Assembly: GCA_037179515.1 (NCBI GenBank)
Contig: JAXCGZ010004572.1
Location: forward strand, 1 to 40,561
Reading direction: 5' to 3'
Origin: Halocaridina rubra
Taxonomy: Eukaryota; Arthropoda; Malacostraca; Decapoda; Atyidae
Length of the DNA stretch: 40,561 nt
Shown: piece by piece, positions 1 to 11,700 of the stretch
How the letters are laid out: every line of letters begins with the position of its first letter
Numbering within the stretch: position 1 is the stretch's first letter
The notes under the pieces: generated by a model
Told to the model about the DNA's origin: nothing
What the model saw: the letters and a program-made list of their open reading frames with translations, nothing else
Databases searched by the model: none
Made by a program: the position numbers and the translations under genes

Positions 1-350
1 AGTTTTATTTTGACATTTTACATTGCAATTTGTAATTAGATTAATTATCATGTAATAGCCTGATTTTAATCTCATTATTATCCTCCCATTGGGTAAACGA
101 AGTGTATGTATGCATATTTTAATGTGTAAATTTTTTGATTTTGTGCTTTGCAAATTTCATTAGTTTTATTTTGACATTTTACATTGTAATTTGTATTTAG
201 ATTAATTATCATGTGTAAATTTTTTGATTTTGTGCTTTGCAAATTTCATTAGTTTTATTTTGACATTTTACATTGCAATTTGTAATTAGATTAATTATTA
301 TGTAATAGCCATTTTTGATGGAATAAAGTTTTTGACTTTGACTTTGACTT

Positions 351-352
<2 letters not shown>
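1..352 (+). repeat. LINE-type 3' tail repeat, first copy, with internal duplications
   Basis: An AT-rich segment whose subunits recur within it; a stretch with tttgattttgtgctttgc appears near 135 and again near 222. It ends with gatggaataaagtttttgac followed by (TTTGAC)n at about 331-354. An AATAAA-containing end followed by a short tandem hexamer is typical of the 3' end of a non-LTR retrotransposon. No coding part is joined to it. The same block recurs at 427-630. Confidence 0.55.

Positions 353-386
<34 letters not shown>
353..386. repeat. (TC)n microsatellite
   Basis: Uninterrupted TC dinucleotides directly follow the (TTTGAC)n tail of the preceding repeat, so they probably grew from that tail. 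Confidence 0.95.
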
Positions 387-391
<5 letters not shown>

Positions 392-419
392 TAAATCTCA
401 TCTTTTAAATCACCTACTT

Positions 420-630
420 AATAAGTGATTTTAGTCTCATTATTATCCTCCCATTGGGTAGACGAAGTGTACGTATGCATATTTTAATGTGTAAATTTTT
501 TGATTTTGTGCTTTGCAAATTTCATTTGTTTTATTTTGACATTTTACATTGTAATTTGTAATTAGATTAATTATCATGTAATAGCCATTTTTGATGGAAT
601 AAAGTTTTTGACTTTGACTTTGACTTTGAC
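420..630 (+). repeat. LINE-type 3' tail repeat, second copy
   Basis: Near-identical to the block at about 61-354, including the segment with cctcccattgggta, the aataaag end and the (TTTGAC)n tail. The two copies lie in direct orientation and each runs into a TC microsatellite. Confidence 0.55.
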
Positions 631-631
631 T

Positions 632-697
<66 letters not shown>

Positions 698-712
698 CTC
701 TCTCCTCTCTCT

Positions 713-772
<60 letters not shown>
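631..772. repeat. (TC)n microsatellite, about 140 bp
   Basis: Long TC array with a few CC interruptions. It yields artefactual Leu-Ser and Glu-Arg reading frames, which are not genes. Confidence 0.97.
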
Positions 773-884
773 ACATTCTATTCTACCCAATCCCCCACAC
801 TCTCTTTGTCCCAGCCAACTAGGGAGGGGCACTTTTACACAGTTATTAAAAGTAAATAAACCAACAGATGTACAAACAATGATG

Positions 885-980
885 AGCCCTTAATAATAAT
901 AATAATGATGATGATGATACTACTGTCCACAATCATCATCAAAGGAAAATTATTGTTGCCAATAATAATAATAATAAGAT
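885..980. repeat. (AAT)n and (GAT)n trinucleotide microsatellites
   Basis: Runs of taataataa and gatgatgat around 891-920 and of aataataat around 960-977, separated by unique sequence. Confidence 0.85.
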
Positions 981-1019
981 CTAAGCAGAATTATTGGAAT
1001 AGACATCATGAAAATAATG

Positions 1020-1190
1020 CAGAGGTATATTAAAACCCAGCAGAGAGCTGGATATTCATTACACATCTTTTATAATCCCTTCACATCTGACAGGTCATTA
1101 CACTCTCCATCTCAGTTTCTCTTTACAACCTGATAAAGTCTGCTTTATTTTATCATTTTTTGGTCCATCCTGGTGTCACAGTAATCTTAA
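1020..1190 (-). repeat. Dispersed repeat family C (GTGACTTGTCAGATGTGAAGG type), minus orientation
   Basis: Reads on the minus strand as a copy of a repeat also found at 8690-8895, 11255-11440, 27655-27870 and 34065-34220. Shared parts are cttcacatctgacaggtcat and the ggtccatcctggtgtcaca end. The head next to a poly-purine/pyrimidine run suggests a retroposed short element. No coding potential was seen. Confidence 0.6.
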
Positions 1191-1285
1191 ATTTTTTTTT
1201 TCCTCCCCCCCCCCCCAAAAAAAAAAACCACGATACAGTGAGAACGCGAACCAAGAAACGCGAATAACCGGGGGAACACTGTAAT

Positions 1286-2815
1286 ATGATTCGCCATGAG
1301 CGTTATAAAGTAGAAAAGAAACGTGTCAGATCCCTCATTGATATAAGCAGTAAAAACTCTTACCAACAACATTTTAATGACTTTAGACATGATACAGCTG
1401 CAACTTGGAAAGTGATGCGAAGAATGATACCAAATGGAAATTCTACCTCGGAAAGTTATGAAAATATTACGGAGTTGAAAGACAAAGCGGAAAACTAATA
1501 ACGTATTTTGCTAACGTTGGGAAAATACATATAAGAAAACGCATGTAAACATAATTTATTTAAATGACAATTCTGCCAATGTAAACTTAAGAGATTACTT
1601 CAAGATCAATCCTGTCGATTGTGCTGCCCTAATTCTTACCATAAAGAGCCTAAGAAACTCTGGCTCTTATGGTCCAGACAGTATACCATTTCAGTTAATT
1701 AAAGATGCTCTACCCATGATTGTATCTTAAATTCTAGCTATTGTAAACACTTCCATTGTTACTAAAAGGTTTCCTGACTCTTGGAAAAAATCACATGTCG
1801 TCCCATTTCCCTGCTGCCTATTTTCTCTAAACCATTAGAAAAAATTGTTGCATGCCAACTAATGTTATATCTAGAGACAGACTATTAGCTATTAAGCAAC
1901 TTGGTTTCAGACTGAAACTCTCGACGGGACTGCACTGCTCAAAGTTACTTATAGAATTTACAATAATATAGATAGGAAAAAATCTTTCTGCTTGTATTAT
2001 TAGACTTATCAAAAGCCTTCGACAGTGTAAACCATGAAATTCTTATTAATAACTGTACTAAATATTGACTCGACCTGGTTTAGAGAGTATCTGTCTAATC
2101 ACAGACAATCTGTCCGTCTTAACAGCATTATCTCTACTCCAAAAAATTTATCATTTGGTGTTCCACAGGGATCAGTCCTTGGTCCTAACCTCTTCTCCAT
2201 TTACGTAAATGATCTATCCTGTTTCATTTCTTACTGTCTAATTGTGCAATATGCAGATGTCACTCAGCTATTCCTTAGTGGTGATATTGGTAATCTCCCA
2301 GAGCTAACCTTAAGAGCAGAAACGCTCTGTCAAAAATTAAAACCTATTTTAAAGAAATTGGGTTATTAATTGACGAAAGTAAAACACAATGCATGTTTAG
2401 CGGTTCAAGATACCATATAGCACAAATTAAAAAAAAAATAAAATAAAGAATAAAATTAATTTTTGTGGTAAAATTACACCTAGCAAAACAGTAAAATATC
2501 TAGGAATTCACTTTGGTAACTACATGTTGTTTGATTCCCATATAAAGTCTACAAAAAGGTTACAGGAATACTAATGAACTTATCACGTATATAAGACAAT
2601 TTTGAGACTACCACTCGAATAACGGTTGTTGAATCTCTAGCCCCAAGTCACATTAATTATTGCACAACTGTGTGGGGAGCTACCAATAAGATGCAGATGA
2701 ATAGAATACAGAAGCTTATTGATTTTGCAACTTGAGTTGCCCTGGGAGGAATAAGAAAATATGACCACATCACACCAGCTCTCCACAAACTTGGGTGGCT
2801 GGTTATAATGTATTA
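1286..2815 (+). mobile_element. Decayed non-LTR retrotransposon (LINE), reverse transcriptase region
   Basis: Translated fragments in changing frames follow the order of a LINE reverse transcriptase. They are a linker region (about 1286-1496), GPDSIPFQLIKDALP (near 1675), SWKKSHVVP (near 1780), a KAFDSVNHEIL-like block (near 2010), GVPQGSVLGP (near 2157), YADV (2250-2261), KYLGIHFGN (near 2496) and an ITVVESLAPSHINY-like thumb (near 2620). Several stops and frameshifts interrupt it, and the catalytic YADD is YADV, so it is dead. GVPQGSVLGP is common to the Jockey and CR1 groups; I cannot place it further. No endonuclease domain or clear ends were found. Confidence 0.85.
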
Positions 2816-3730
2816 CTGTCTATATATGTGCTTTTGTAATTATACAAAATATGTAAACACTGGTTTGTTTTGCAAAATATATATTTTACTATTCATATGT
2901 ATTGTGTTAAAATTTTATGCCAGCTAAGTGGCTGGATATGTCTTGGAAAGTTGAGTACTATTCTTTTTTGAATCTATTGTATTGGAGGCTTGGTTTTTCA
3001 AGTATTATTATTATGGTTTTTTTTTAATATTTTATTTTTATCTTAAAATATCCTGCTGAAGTCAGCACAGTAGGATATTTTCTCCTGTTGGAAAAATTTA
3101 TTAATCTTTATCTAGAACCAACGGCATGTTTGACCAATAGAGAATCTTTAGATAAAGTTTGCAAAGATCCATGACTCTATAAGTGTAGTTTTAGACGAGC
3201 AGAGAATTTCTAAATAAAGCTACAAGGACTTACAACTCTATACTACAATAACCAAACTTGTAGCTGGTCAGTCACACAGCTTCTGTTAAAGAGTAAAGAC
3301 TATTATAATAATGCAAAAAGGTTTTAGGAATTATCCTCTTGTATATTACAGTGCTGTTGTGCGAATTTTTTTTTATCTTGTATATTGTTACAGTACTGTT
3401 GTGCCAATATTTTTTGTTAATACTGTACAGAATTATGTAATATTCAGTGCAGTCCATTATTAAAACTTTTGTGTAGAATTTTTTTTTATTATTACTTTTT
3501 CTTTCGAACTTATCAGTTGTGAAACTATATCTTTATATACTAGTATGTTTTAAACCTTCATGGCTCTTTGTCTGTATACTCAATGTGTTTTACATTGGTT
3601 TTTACCAGTATTGTAAATGCTTTTGTGTAAATAGAATTTTAATTTATTATGTATTGTTAATAATTGGTTACTACGAATGTTATATTCATAAACTCCTAAT
3701 ATCTTAAATTACTCTGGTAGCGACTTTTGG
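2816..3730. other. AT-rich stretch without recognisable gene
   Basis: Highly AT-rich with a short poly-T run near 3011 and related segments around 3340-3420 (tcttgtatattgttacagt and variants). Short open frames are low-complexity with no family resemblance. It probably includes the 3' part of the preceding LINE. Confidence 0.5.
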
Positions 3731-3892
3731 AAGCCCTATTAGCTCAGTAGTAGAATGCGCTAGTTGGAATGCAAGTAATGCGGGTTCGATCCCACCGCAG
3801 GTCGTTAGGGAATGCATCCAACTTTAATCCTCCAGCTACAACGTGTCTGAGTCCACCCCCATTTGAATGGGGATTACTTGTAGCATGTAAAG
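3731..3892 (+). mobile_element. tRNA-derived SINE, family A
   Basis: The head resembles a tRNA gene: tagctcagtagtagaatgcg (A-box-like) and gggttcgatccca (B-box-like). The body has the gcatccaactttaatcctccagc and gtgtctgagtccaccccc segments shared by more than fifteen copies in the window. The head cannot fold into a proper acceptor stem, so it is a SINE and not a tRNA gene. Confidence 0.8.
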
Positions 3893-4039
3893 GTGTTCTT
3901 TGGAAAAAACTTTTCCCTAAAAGTTCTTTTCTGAATACTCCATTTACAGTACTCCACATAACAGAACTCTCCCACTCTCGATATATCATCATTTCATGTC
4001 TACCATGTGCTGTACTGTCTGACTTATGGACTCATCAGT

Positions 4040-4530
4040 TTAACATGAAGTGGTGCGAGTAAACCAGCTGCAGCTATCTGGCCTCCTGGCAGAAGAACCT
4101 TTCTCAGTGAGAACCTGGGGAGGCAGTGACTTCATTGTAGATCCAGCCTCTGGAGCTGCAACTCTGAAGAGGAATACAAAAGAGGTCAAACTGTCACAAC
4201 TAACCCCTGCCCCTCACGGGACACAAGAACCTGGGACAAGCTTTGGTCACTCGGCAATGACCTCGTCTCTCAACACAGCACATACTCTTACACAATTTTC
4301 TTCACCAAGAAATGACTCCCCAGTGGTCATTTCTCTTAAGACTCCTTCTAGCTGGAGACAATGATAACAACTCAGGAAACACAGTTTGAAAGACTGCATG
4401 GCAAACAATCACATGAGCCACCAAAATTTCATGCACTCCTTGAGAGCTCTGGAGGAAATCCCAAGATTGGTAGCAGTCTTTCATAGGAACTCAGGGCTGT
4501 TCTGTCAGGCAGCTCAGAGAGCAAAACCGT
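4040..4530 (+). mobile_element. LINE fragment (family L C-terminal region) with an upstream open frame
   Basis: The 3' part, about 4400-4525, translates to NNHMSHQNFMHSLRALEE followed by an LFCQAA block. It matches the end of family L copies at 16740-17170, 18640-19440, 22085-22375 and 35815-36005. The open frame at 4050-4364 just upstream (104 codons, ending SSWRQ) is not something I recognise. Its position suggests the same decayed element, but it has no matching copy here. Confidence 0.5.
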
Positions 4531-4598
4531 GTGGATGACTCAAATGGAGCGGGAAATTATGGCAGCTCTTATCCCATAAGATTTACTGGGAGTGATTG

Positions 4599-5637
<1,039 letters not shown>

Positions 5638-5698
5638 ATGGCTTCAGTAATCATGATGACACTTCTTGGCCTGGTAGTGCTCACTGTTAGAGAGACAG
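5638..5698 (+). CDS. EGF-like gene exon 1: signal peptide
   Basis: Encodes MASVIMMTLLGLVVLTVRET, a short N-terminus with a hydrophobic core, and ends in phase 1 at the donor gtaaga. The ATG has a good context (agcATGG). Confidence 0.75.
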
Positions 5699-8676
5699 GT
5701 AAGAAATATATATTTATGGTACCGTAGATGTGTTGAAAGTTTTCATGCAAGATATAGGCGTAGCGAGGTGACCGGGAATCTCCCTCTCCACAGTTTCTTC
5801 ACAAAGAGTAAAGGTATGGCTTTGACACGGCTATCCCCCCATTTAAGGGGGATTATGGTTTGGGTGGGAGATGGGGCTTAAGATTGGTTATGCTGTCGTT
5901 TCAAGTAATTATGCTCATATTTAGAAGAGTAATTAATGTATTTATTTACTATTACACCCGTCTCATCCCCGTACTATTATATGCTGTTTAAGTAGGTCTC
6001 TATATTGTGAGATTTTGTGTGTTTTGAATGACATATACATATTGAAGCTGCTGAATTGTAGTTTAGTAAGTCTAAAAGTAGTTTGGTAATTTACTTATGG
6101 AGAGTTCTTGGTGCTGAGTTTGGTGAGTTAGTGGCAGTGAGGGTCATTGGAGATCTAGTCGTTGAGCAGAGAGGTTGTGTTTTTGATGACTTTTTTGTCT
6201 AATGCCCTTTGATGGGATCAAACCCGCGTTAGTTACATCCTGACTCATATGTAATACCACTGAGCTACCTAATACCATAGTTATTTAACGTTGCATTGTT
6301 GTTCAAATTATATGCATCTAATTATTGACTGTAGTTACACTATGTACTGTACAGAAATTCTTCCAGATTATCTTACATTGGTGTTATTTTTGTAAATCTG
6401 TCTATCTGTATACAAAAGGAATATTCCCCCTTGTAATGTTTGGCTGAGTCAAACCAAAAATACTTGAATCTTTGTGGGAAGAAAATACAAAGGAAGGGAT
6501 TCCCAGTTGGGCTGAAAGGGTCTGGAGGTGCCCCCTTGCTTCGCCCCATTTAGTCGACCTTTATCAATACAGTATAGATCTATATATCCTATTATTGCAA
6601 AGAGCTTTATAGGTAAGGCGGATGGCCGAGTCAGTGCAAAATTATTTGACTCATTGTGGAAAGACAATATTGAGGAGGGGTTTCCCAGTCCCTGTGCTCC
6701 ACCTCATTTAGTTAAATTTTATAAATCTAATAAAGTTCTGTATATCTCCTTGTTGCAGAGGGCTTTATAGGGAGAACGTGCCTATCCAACAGTTCCTGCT
6801 CATCTGATAAAGATCACTTGATTACTAGACGAGAAGTTGTGGAATACTGTAGCGATGGGATCTGTATGTGCGCACCCCACGTCGAACTGAGATATCGCAA
6901 TAATTTAGAACCACAGTGCCATGAATTTTTCTATTGTAAGCTTTTTCTTAGAAGTTTGTTTGTGTCAGGTGCACATATGAAATTCTTTCAAAATGGGTAT
7001 TGTATAGGAATATTTTCCTTTTTTCATCATATCCCATTAGACCTTATACTTGAATATAAACTCATTTTGTAAATTCTTCCTTACCTTTAGCTAATTCTTT
7101 TTCAGTATCTCATTGAAGTTTTTTTATATATATATGTGCTAAGGGTATTTTATGTATTCATACAATGTTACTTAAGGTAATATTTACTTATATAATTAAG
7201 AATTGTTTTAATCCTAGGAATGACTGATTATTCTTGTTCGCTTTAAGTGACAATGTATGATGTGGTATATATATTTCGCTGAGGTACATACGCTTCCCTA
7301 CTTATGTAAAACCAAGTTCCAGACATTCGCAGATACAAGCAAAACTGCCCATTATCTACTCATTTATTTATGTATGTATTACTGTACTATACTGTATTAT
7401 GACATTATTATTTTTTTTGTATAAAAATTCATTAATAATGTATACTTAAAGTTTTATGTAGTAGTTAAGTGTCATTAGCGTAAATACTGTACAGTACTGT
7501 ATATGTATGTACAGTACAGTACTTTTTTTTTTTTTTACCTAATCACAACTTACGAACAGACTTTTGGAACCTATCTTGTTTGTAAGTAGGGAAAGTGTTT
7601 GTATATGTAATCATATATTGTAATTTACTTCTTAAATAAATTGTATGAGTCATTAAGGTTTGATAGGCCTGATAAACCTGCTTTATTGATGAGGGCCATT
7701 ATCTTCAATTGCAGCACTCTTAATGTTAAGTGATGGTTGCAAATTGGGGGATCCTTTGTCCTGCTCGCAGAACGAAGAATGCGTAAAGTCCGTCAATGCC
7801 TTCTCCGGTTTTCTGAAAGAAGAACAGTGTCGATGCAAGCAAGGCTATATTAGAGTCGGAAGCGACTGTAGAGAGGGTAAGCTGTGAAACATATTATTGT
7901 TGTGTTTTTTTTGTGTCACCATTAATCTCCATTCGAATGGGGGTGGACACAGATATACTGGAACTGGAAAATTAAGACTGGATGCCCTTCCTTGTGTCCT
8001 GAAGTGGACTCAAACACGGGTTTGTCATATTTTGAGTCAAGCGATCTAACCACTGTGTTACTACGGTCCCATAATAATGTTGTTGTTGTTTGATATTTTT
8101 TGTGTCTGTAATCCTCATTCGAATGGTGTTAGACACAGACAGGTTGGAGCTGAGTAGTTAAGGCTGGATACCCTTCCTAATGCTCTGCAATAGGCTCTAA
8201 CACAAGTTTGACACTTCCCAAGTCAAGCATTCTAATCACTCTGCTACTGCGGCCTGAGAGATGTAAGGATATATATTATATATGGCGGGGTGGAGATGCA
8301 TACTGTAAAAGATAGTCTTTTTTCTAGTTTCCTTAATAGGATTTTATACTTTTGAATTGTCATGCTTCATATTATATTACTTAAGAAAACATAGTGCAAT
8401 ATAACTCGAAAAGAGAATATAGACTTTGTTTTCTTTGAATTTTTATTTATATAAATGAGCTATTGTAGTCATTATACTCTCCCTTCCACAGTAACATTAA
8501 TAGTGTGTATGCTTAGGAAGCGATTGATACTGGTTCCGTTCTGGCATGGGATGGTAGGAAGGCCATCCAACCTTAATATCCCAACTACATGTCTGTGTCC
8601 ACCCCTATTCGAATGGGGACTAATTGTAGAACAAAAAAGGTGTATTATATTACTCTCCATTGCCAAGTAGTAGTAG

Positions 8677-8707
<31 letters not shown>

Positions 8708-11700
8708 CAGGACGGGCCAAAAAAAATCATAAAATAAAACAGCCCTCATCGGGCCTGGGCACGAAGAATACATAAAGTAAAGAGAAACAGAGATGGAGAG
8801 TGTAATGACTTGTCAGATGTGAAGGGATAATAAAAGATGTGTGATGAATATCCAAGAATATTCAGTGTAGCTGTAGGCATGGAATAAAAACCGTAACTGT
8901 ACCAAGTGTTTTTGACATATTGAAAGCCCTAATCCTCCTGCTCCAATATGTCTTTGTCCACCCCCTTTCAGAAGGGGACTAAATTTGATACTTAAAACGG
9001 GTGCATTATATTACTTTATATTGTTACGTAGTAAGAGTCTCTTTGACATATTAAAATCCTTGATTTTTCATCTGCAACATATTTTTGTCCACCCCTAATC
9101 AAATGGGGACTAATTTTGACACTTAAAACAGTGCATCTATTTTAATCTCAAATGCAATGTATTAAGAGTGTTTTTGACATATAAGCCTTAATCCCCTGGC
9201 TCCAGCAGGTCTGTGTCCACCCCCAATCTAATGGGGGCTAATCGCAGAACATAAAGCAGTGCATTATATTACTCACTATCCTTTCAGCTCATCACCAACA
9301 ACTCCTCGAGTCTTGCCACACTCCGTACTCTGGACCAGTTTTCTCTTGTGATTTAAACAAGAAGAGCTTTTGCAAAAGTGGGAAATGCATTTGTTTTGAG
9401 TAAGATTTTTTTTTCTTTTTTTTTTTACTGAATTCTATTTTTTTATGTGTACCAATTTATTTGCTCCTCTATTTAGAACTTTATTTGCATGTTCGTTGTT
9501 CCTTTTATGAGTATTGAAAGTTTTAGGTCAATCATCGAAATATATGGATATTGTGGCGCAGTGGTAGTGACTGGGACTGGTGAAATACTGGCTGCAGGTT
9601 CAAACTGGGCCCCAGGGTTGGATTAGCTCTCTCTGTTTCATGTTGTTATCAAATAAATTGAAACATTAATTGGGGGGGTCATTAATTTCCTATAGCTCTA
9701 CCTGATTATTCTGCCATTGTTTGGAGATCACTGTGTCCATGTGAAGATGTGGCTATATGGTAGGGATAGAGTTGGGCTCTAGTACTATCACTGTCCCTTT
9801 CCTCTGTCTTTCATTAAAGACCTTTGACCTTAAACCTACTTGCTGGTTTTTGCTCTGAAGAAAATATAAATGTACTTATATATTTATGGATATTTGGATA
9901 CATTGGTGAGGTATAGAACTATTTAGGGTTTGTCCTGACAACTTGATGTTGTTTGCTGTTTTATGTATCACCTTTAATCCCCAATTGAATGAGGGTGGAC
10001 ACAGACAGGTTGGAGCTGTAAAAGTGAGTCTAGATGCCCTTCCTCCCACTTTGTGGTGGTATTGAACATGGGCTTGTCCAATCCTGTTTGAATGGGGTTT
10101 CAGAGCAACGCATAAAATAGCGAACAGTTAGGTGGAATAAAGAAAATACATGTAAGGTAACGAAGGTTAGATCTTTAATGTTTGCAACCACCATAATAGA
10201 TTTACAGAAGAATGCATCTATTATGACAAGAATTACCTGTATATAATATGTTATTCAAGTTGAGTTGAATATCAGAATGCAGCATTTCACTGTATCATAT
10301 ACAGTTGTCACTTTGTAAGAGAGAAATTGCCTACACTCAAAACCCTTATATAATTATGCCTATGCTTTACATATAATCTATTCCCAACCTTTAGTATACT
10401 TTGAATTATGCCTAGTTTGCTGTACTCTACTTACGCTATGCCAAATACAATTTGAGATTTATGTAAAAACAGTAAATATATTCCTCTTGTAGATAAAATT
10501 TTATGAAATTTTCTCTTTTTTATATTGTCCAACTGTGTATATTCAAATCCGCATTATTTAAAACCATGTAAGATATGGGACAAGTGTGTAATATATGATA
10601 CATTTTAAGACACCTCTGTATTTACGTAATGCCTCTCTGTTGCAATACTGCAGTCATCACTTTTATAAAACTGTTCATAGCAGATAGTCTTGTTATGTTT
10701 ATGTTCACATGAGAGAGCGTATGAATTTGTTGTATGTTATTAATAATGATTTTATTTCAGGTCTTTCTATGCTAATATGGACAGTGGCAGATGTGAACCA
10801 ATGTCTAGCTACATCCACAATTACAGTCTTGAAGGTAAGGAATTATATGAATGTTGAAGCTCTATAATTTCCTCTTTACTGCTTCCTAAAGTAGCGTAAA
10901 AGTTGACTAAACTGGGGTGGAAGAGCAGAGTATAAGAGAAAGAACTATGAGAGGTAGGGACTGCTCAACTCCTCACTTGGGGTGGACTGATTGAACTGGT
11001 AATCCCCTTTTTGTCTTTTTCTGCCACGTGTGATGGTAAAACAAGTGCAAATTTATTACTGCATGGTACTTTGCTTTCAGTCCCATTGGGGCTCTTTTTT
11101 TTTTTTTTATCACAACCTTATCTCTTTATTTGGTGTGGAGTGAGGGGACTTTGAATCCTCTCCTTTGTACTTTCCTCCCTCACTTATATGCAGATAAAGC
11201 AATTTGCAAAATTATCCATGTATAATACTTTGTTTTTGGTCCCTTGAGAGACTTAATTTTTTCTTATTAGTGTGTGACGCCTGGATGGACAAAAAAAATG
11301 GTCCTCCAAAAAGACATAAAGCAAAGATAGATAGAGATGGGGAGTGTTGTGACTTGTCAGATGTGAAGGGATAATAAGAGTTGTTTAGCAAATACACCTG
11401 AAATTCATTGTAGCTTAGTCATAGGAAACGAACTTTAAGTGAAAGGAGATTTAGCAGTGAGCTGTCCTGGCTGGTCTTCTTTGTTTACAGTCACATTAAA
11501 ACTCTTTATAATTGCAACCTCTTTAACCGTAAAGAGTTAGTTTAGTGTTATGATTTCAGAATATCGTGTCAGACCTGGAGAATATTGCACAGAGGATCAA
11601 CACTGCATTTATGGCCTGCACTGCAGGGAATTTTTATGTTCTTGTCCTGAGTAAGTCTAAGTACTTAAAACAGAATTTGCATTGCGCAATATTAGTATAA

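Noticed and set aside
567..859. Arg-Glu and Leu-Ser repeat frames
   Set aside because: Products of the (TC)n microsatellite.
2034..2369. Reverse transcriptase frame as an active gene
   Set aside because: Only 111 codons remain, the catalytic YADD is YADV, and flanking parts are frameshifted.
3735..3805. Possible tRNA gene on the plus strand
   Set aside because: A- and B-box-like motifs are present, but the ends do not pair as an acceptor stem and the sequence continues into a repeated SINE body.
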